A stretch of DNA of 7,790 nt. Source: Paracoccaceae bacterium (GTDB lineage Bacteria; Pseudomonadota; Alphaproteobacteria; Rhodobacterales; Rhodobacteraceae). A program made the translations under genes and the position numbers. The first letter of the stretch is position 1. Each line of letters opens with the position of its first letter. Under the pieces are notes generated by a model. That model made no database searches. It was not told where the DNA came from and saw only the letters and a program-made list of their open reading frames with translations. Positions 6,650-7,790 of this stretch are shown one piece after another. The DNA is taken from assembly GCA_003564655.1 (NCBI GenBank), contig PXES01000313.1, positions 1 through 7,790 of the forward strand, written 5' to 3'.

Positions 6650-7407
6650 GCGGGTCGCTCGCAGTCCGGCGCGCGGGGGCCGGGCCGGCGCTGGTGCTGG
6701 TGCATGGCTATCTCGGCGGGTCGGCGCAGTGGCAGGACCAGATCGCGGCGTTTCGGGGCAGCCATGACGTGATCGCCCCCGACCTGCCGGGCTTCGGGGG
6801 CTCGAACGGCCTGCCGGGGCCTGCGCGGATCGCAGAATTCGCGGGCGCTATGATGGACTGCCTTGCAGGGCTCGGGGTCAGGCGCTTCACGCTGATGGGT
6901 CACTCCATGGGCGGGATGATCGCACAGGAGATCGCGGCCCGGCATGCCGACCGGCTGGACGGGCTGGTGCTCTACGGCACGGGGCCGCTGGGGCTGATGC
7001 CCGACCGGTTCGAGCCCATCGAGACCTCTATGGCCCGGCTCGAGGCAGACGGGGTCGCGGCCACCGCAGACCGGATCAGCGCGACATGGTTTCGCGACGG
7101 GGCCGCGGCCCCGGGCCACGCGCTGGCAAGCGCGCTCGGCCATCAGGCGAGCCCCGAGGCCGCCCGCAACGCGCTTGCAGCGATGCGCGACTGGGATGGG
7201 CGTGGGGCGTTGGCGGAAATGCGGTTGCGCTGCCGGATCATCTGGGGTGATCAGGACCGCTCCTACCGCTGGCCGCAGGTCGCGTCACTGTGGGCTGGGA
7301 TAGCGGACGCGGAACTCGCCGTGATCCCCGGTGCCAGCCACGCCGCGCATCTGGAAAAGCCTGCGCTGTTCAATGCCCTGTTGCGTGATTTCACCAGCGC
7401 TGACTGA
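6646..7407 (+). CDS. Alpha/beta-fold hydrolase, last gene of the TRAP operon
   Basis: A soluble alpha/beta hydrolase of about 253 residues if it starts at CTG 6646. The fold is clear: LVLVHGYLGGS (oxyanion strand, residues 16-26), APDLPGFGGS, the nucleophile elbow GHSMGG with Ser87, Asp204 in WGDQDRS and His232 in GASHAAHLEKP, which complete the triad. The first ATG/GTG/TTG in frame is GTG 6694, which would cut away the strand leading to the HG motif. From 6181 to 6693 the frame has no ATG, GTG or TTG at all. CTG 6646 has GGAG eight bases upstream (6634-6637) and forms CTGA with the dctM stop. The substrate is unknown; similar proteins include esterases, C-C hydrolases and lactonases. Its place in the operon suggests work on an ester, amide or thioester related to the imported compound. 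The family is sure, the start likely, the function open. Confidence 0.88.
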   Translation: MSGSLAVRRAGAGPALVLVHGYLGGSAQWQDQIAAFRGSHDVIAPDLPGFGGSNGLPGPARIAEFAGAMMDCLAGLGVRRFTLMGHSMGGMIAQEIAARHADRLDGLVLYGTGPLGLMPDRFEPIETSMARLEADGVAATADRISATWFRDGAAAPGHALASALGHQASPEAARNALAAMRDWDGRGALAEMRLRCRIIWGDQDRSYRWPQVASLWAGIADAELAVIPGASHAAHLEKPALFNALLRDFTSAD

Positions 7408-7504
7408 GGCAATGCAGCCGCAGGCCATAGCCCGGATACGCCTTGGTGCCGGTCATCCGCGGCGGCATGTCGATAGCCTCCGCCAGCGCCAGCGCGGGCG
7501 CCAT
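7391..7504 (-). CDS. Small hypothetical ORF, 37 residues, overlapping the hydrolase end
   Basis: ATG at 7504 forms TGATG with the stop of the preceding - strand frame, and the reading ends at TGA 7393-7391, 17 bases inside the converging hydrolase gene. The peptide begins MAPALALAEAIDMPPRMTG and ends HCLSQRW; it reads more like the tail of a globular protein than random sequence, but I recognise no family. There is no convincing ribosome-binding site. It may be the broken 3' end of a larger gene together with the two frames upstream. Confidence 0.22.
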   Translation of the reverse strand: MAPALALAEAIDMPPRMTGTKAYPGYGLRLHCLSQRW

Positions 7505-7713
7505 CACTCTGATGGATCACCGACCGACTTTATGACATCCCCGTTAGATCCGAGTGGATGGATCGCCATGTCCGCGCCGCGCCTGCGTGTCGTCGGGGTG
7601 TCGTGCAGGACTGGCAACCACCGGCACACCCTTTCAATCGCGCCGCACGACAGGTCACGGGTGTATGGTGTCGCAGCGGGGCACTTTTGCACAACTCGCC
7701 TGAGCGGATTCAT
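7504..7713 (-). CDS. Small hypothetical ORF, 69 residues, with a good ribosome-binding site
   Basis: ATG at 7713 follows GGAGG by seven bases (7725-7721) and overlaps the TGA of the frame before it as ATGA, a classical coupling arrangement. The peptide starts MNPLRRVVQKCPAATP, is rich in arginine and holds three cysteines in its first half. It has no signal peptide, membrane segment or recognisable domain. It ends TGA at 7506-7504, where the next frame begins. It could be a real small gene or a frameshifted piece of a decayed gene. Confidence 0.3.
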   Translation of the reverse strand: MNPLRRVVQKCPAATPYTRDLSCGAIERVCRWLPVLHDTPTTRRRGADMAIHPLGSNGDVIKSVGDPSE

Positions 7714-7790
7714 GTCGTGCCTCCAGGATGATGGCTGGGGCACATGAGCAGACGGATATCCCCGCCGAAAAGATCCGCAACCGGCCAGCC
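7710..7790 (-). CDS. C-terminal end of an unidentified protein, cut by the window edge
   Basis: The - strand is open from the right edge to TGA at 7712-7710, giving 26 residues that contain GWPVADLFGGDIRLLMC and end HHPGGTT. The mix of residues and the ATGA junction with the following frame suggest a true coding 3' end. Too little is visible to name it; the W-x-x-x-LFG pattern alone is not enough. Confidence 0.35.
   Translation of the reverse strand, partial: GWPVADLFGGDIRLLMCPSHHPGGTT

Larger units (their letters stand above)
7408..7790. other. Right-edge stretch without a recognisable gene
   Basis: After the hydrolase stop, no + strand reading shows family features. Apart from the three - strand frames listed separately, I see a small perfect hairpin CCATCA-CTC-TGATGG (7501-7515), located at the junction of two of those frames, and an 8-base direct repeat GATGGATC (7511-7518 and 7557-7564). 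No tRNA, CRISPR or insertion-sequence end is visible, and no T-tailed terminator for the operon. Confidence 0.5.

Noticed and set aside
7331..7747. 138-residue + strand frame at the right edge
   Set aside because: It starts inside the hydrolase in another frame, has no ribosome-binding site and shows no recognisable features.

Overview
The window is high-GC DNA with the gene content and style of an alphaproteobacterium, most likely of the Rhodobacteraceae/Roseobacter type. The pointers are a NagB-II/NagA amino-sugar pair, a DctPQM TRAP transporter, a CuyA-like PLP enzyme whose N-terminus reads like the Ruegeria/Silicibacter enzyme, tightly packed genes with overlapping starts and stops, and GTG/CTG start ambiguity. 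The lineage is inferred from gene content and base composition; nothing in the window is a phylogenetic marker.

Left part (1-1565, + strand): the 3' end of a SIS-domain gene, most likely a NagB-II-type glucosamine-6-phosphate deaminase, overlaps by one base (TGATG) a complete nagA for N-acetylglucosamine-6-phosphate deacetylase. Together they turn GlcNAc-6-P into GlcN-6-P and then fructose-6-P.

Middle and right (1740-7407): a LysR-type regulator on the - strand is divergent from a five-gene + strand operon. The operon encodes a PLP-dependent enzyme of the D-cysteine desulfhydrase / L-cysteate sulfo-lyase / ACC deaminase family, a periplasmic TRAP binding protein (DctP), the small (DctQ) and large (DctM) TRAP membrane subunits, and an alpha/beta hydrolase whose reading frame overlaps the dctM stop. 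Active-site residues argue against ACC deaminase and for a thiol- or sulfonate-eliminating enzyme, with L-cysteate as best guess and D-cysteine second. The 109-base divergent region holds a perfect 7-5-7 inverted repeat with the LysR T-N11-A signature, lying over the putative regulator promoter.

The likely logic is this: the regulator senses the substrate or a product, the TRAP system imports an anionic amino acid or sulfonate using an ion gradient, and the PLP enzyme splits it into pyruvate, ammonia and sulfite (or sulfide). The hydrolase would process a related ester, amide or thioester form. No sulfite exporter or sulfite oxidase lies in the window, and the hydrolase partner is the least expected member.

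Right edge (7408-7790): no recognisable gene. The - strand carries three short reading frames joined by overlaps of 3 bases and 1 base, the first running off the window. They could be small coupled genes or the worn remains of one gene.
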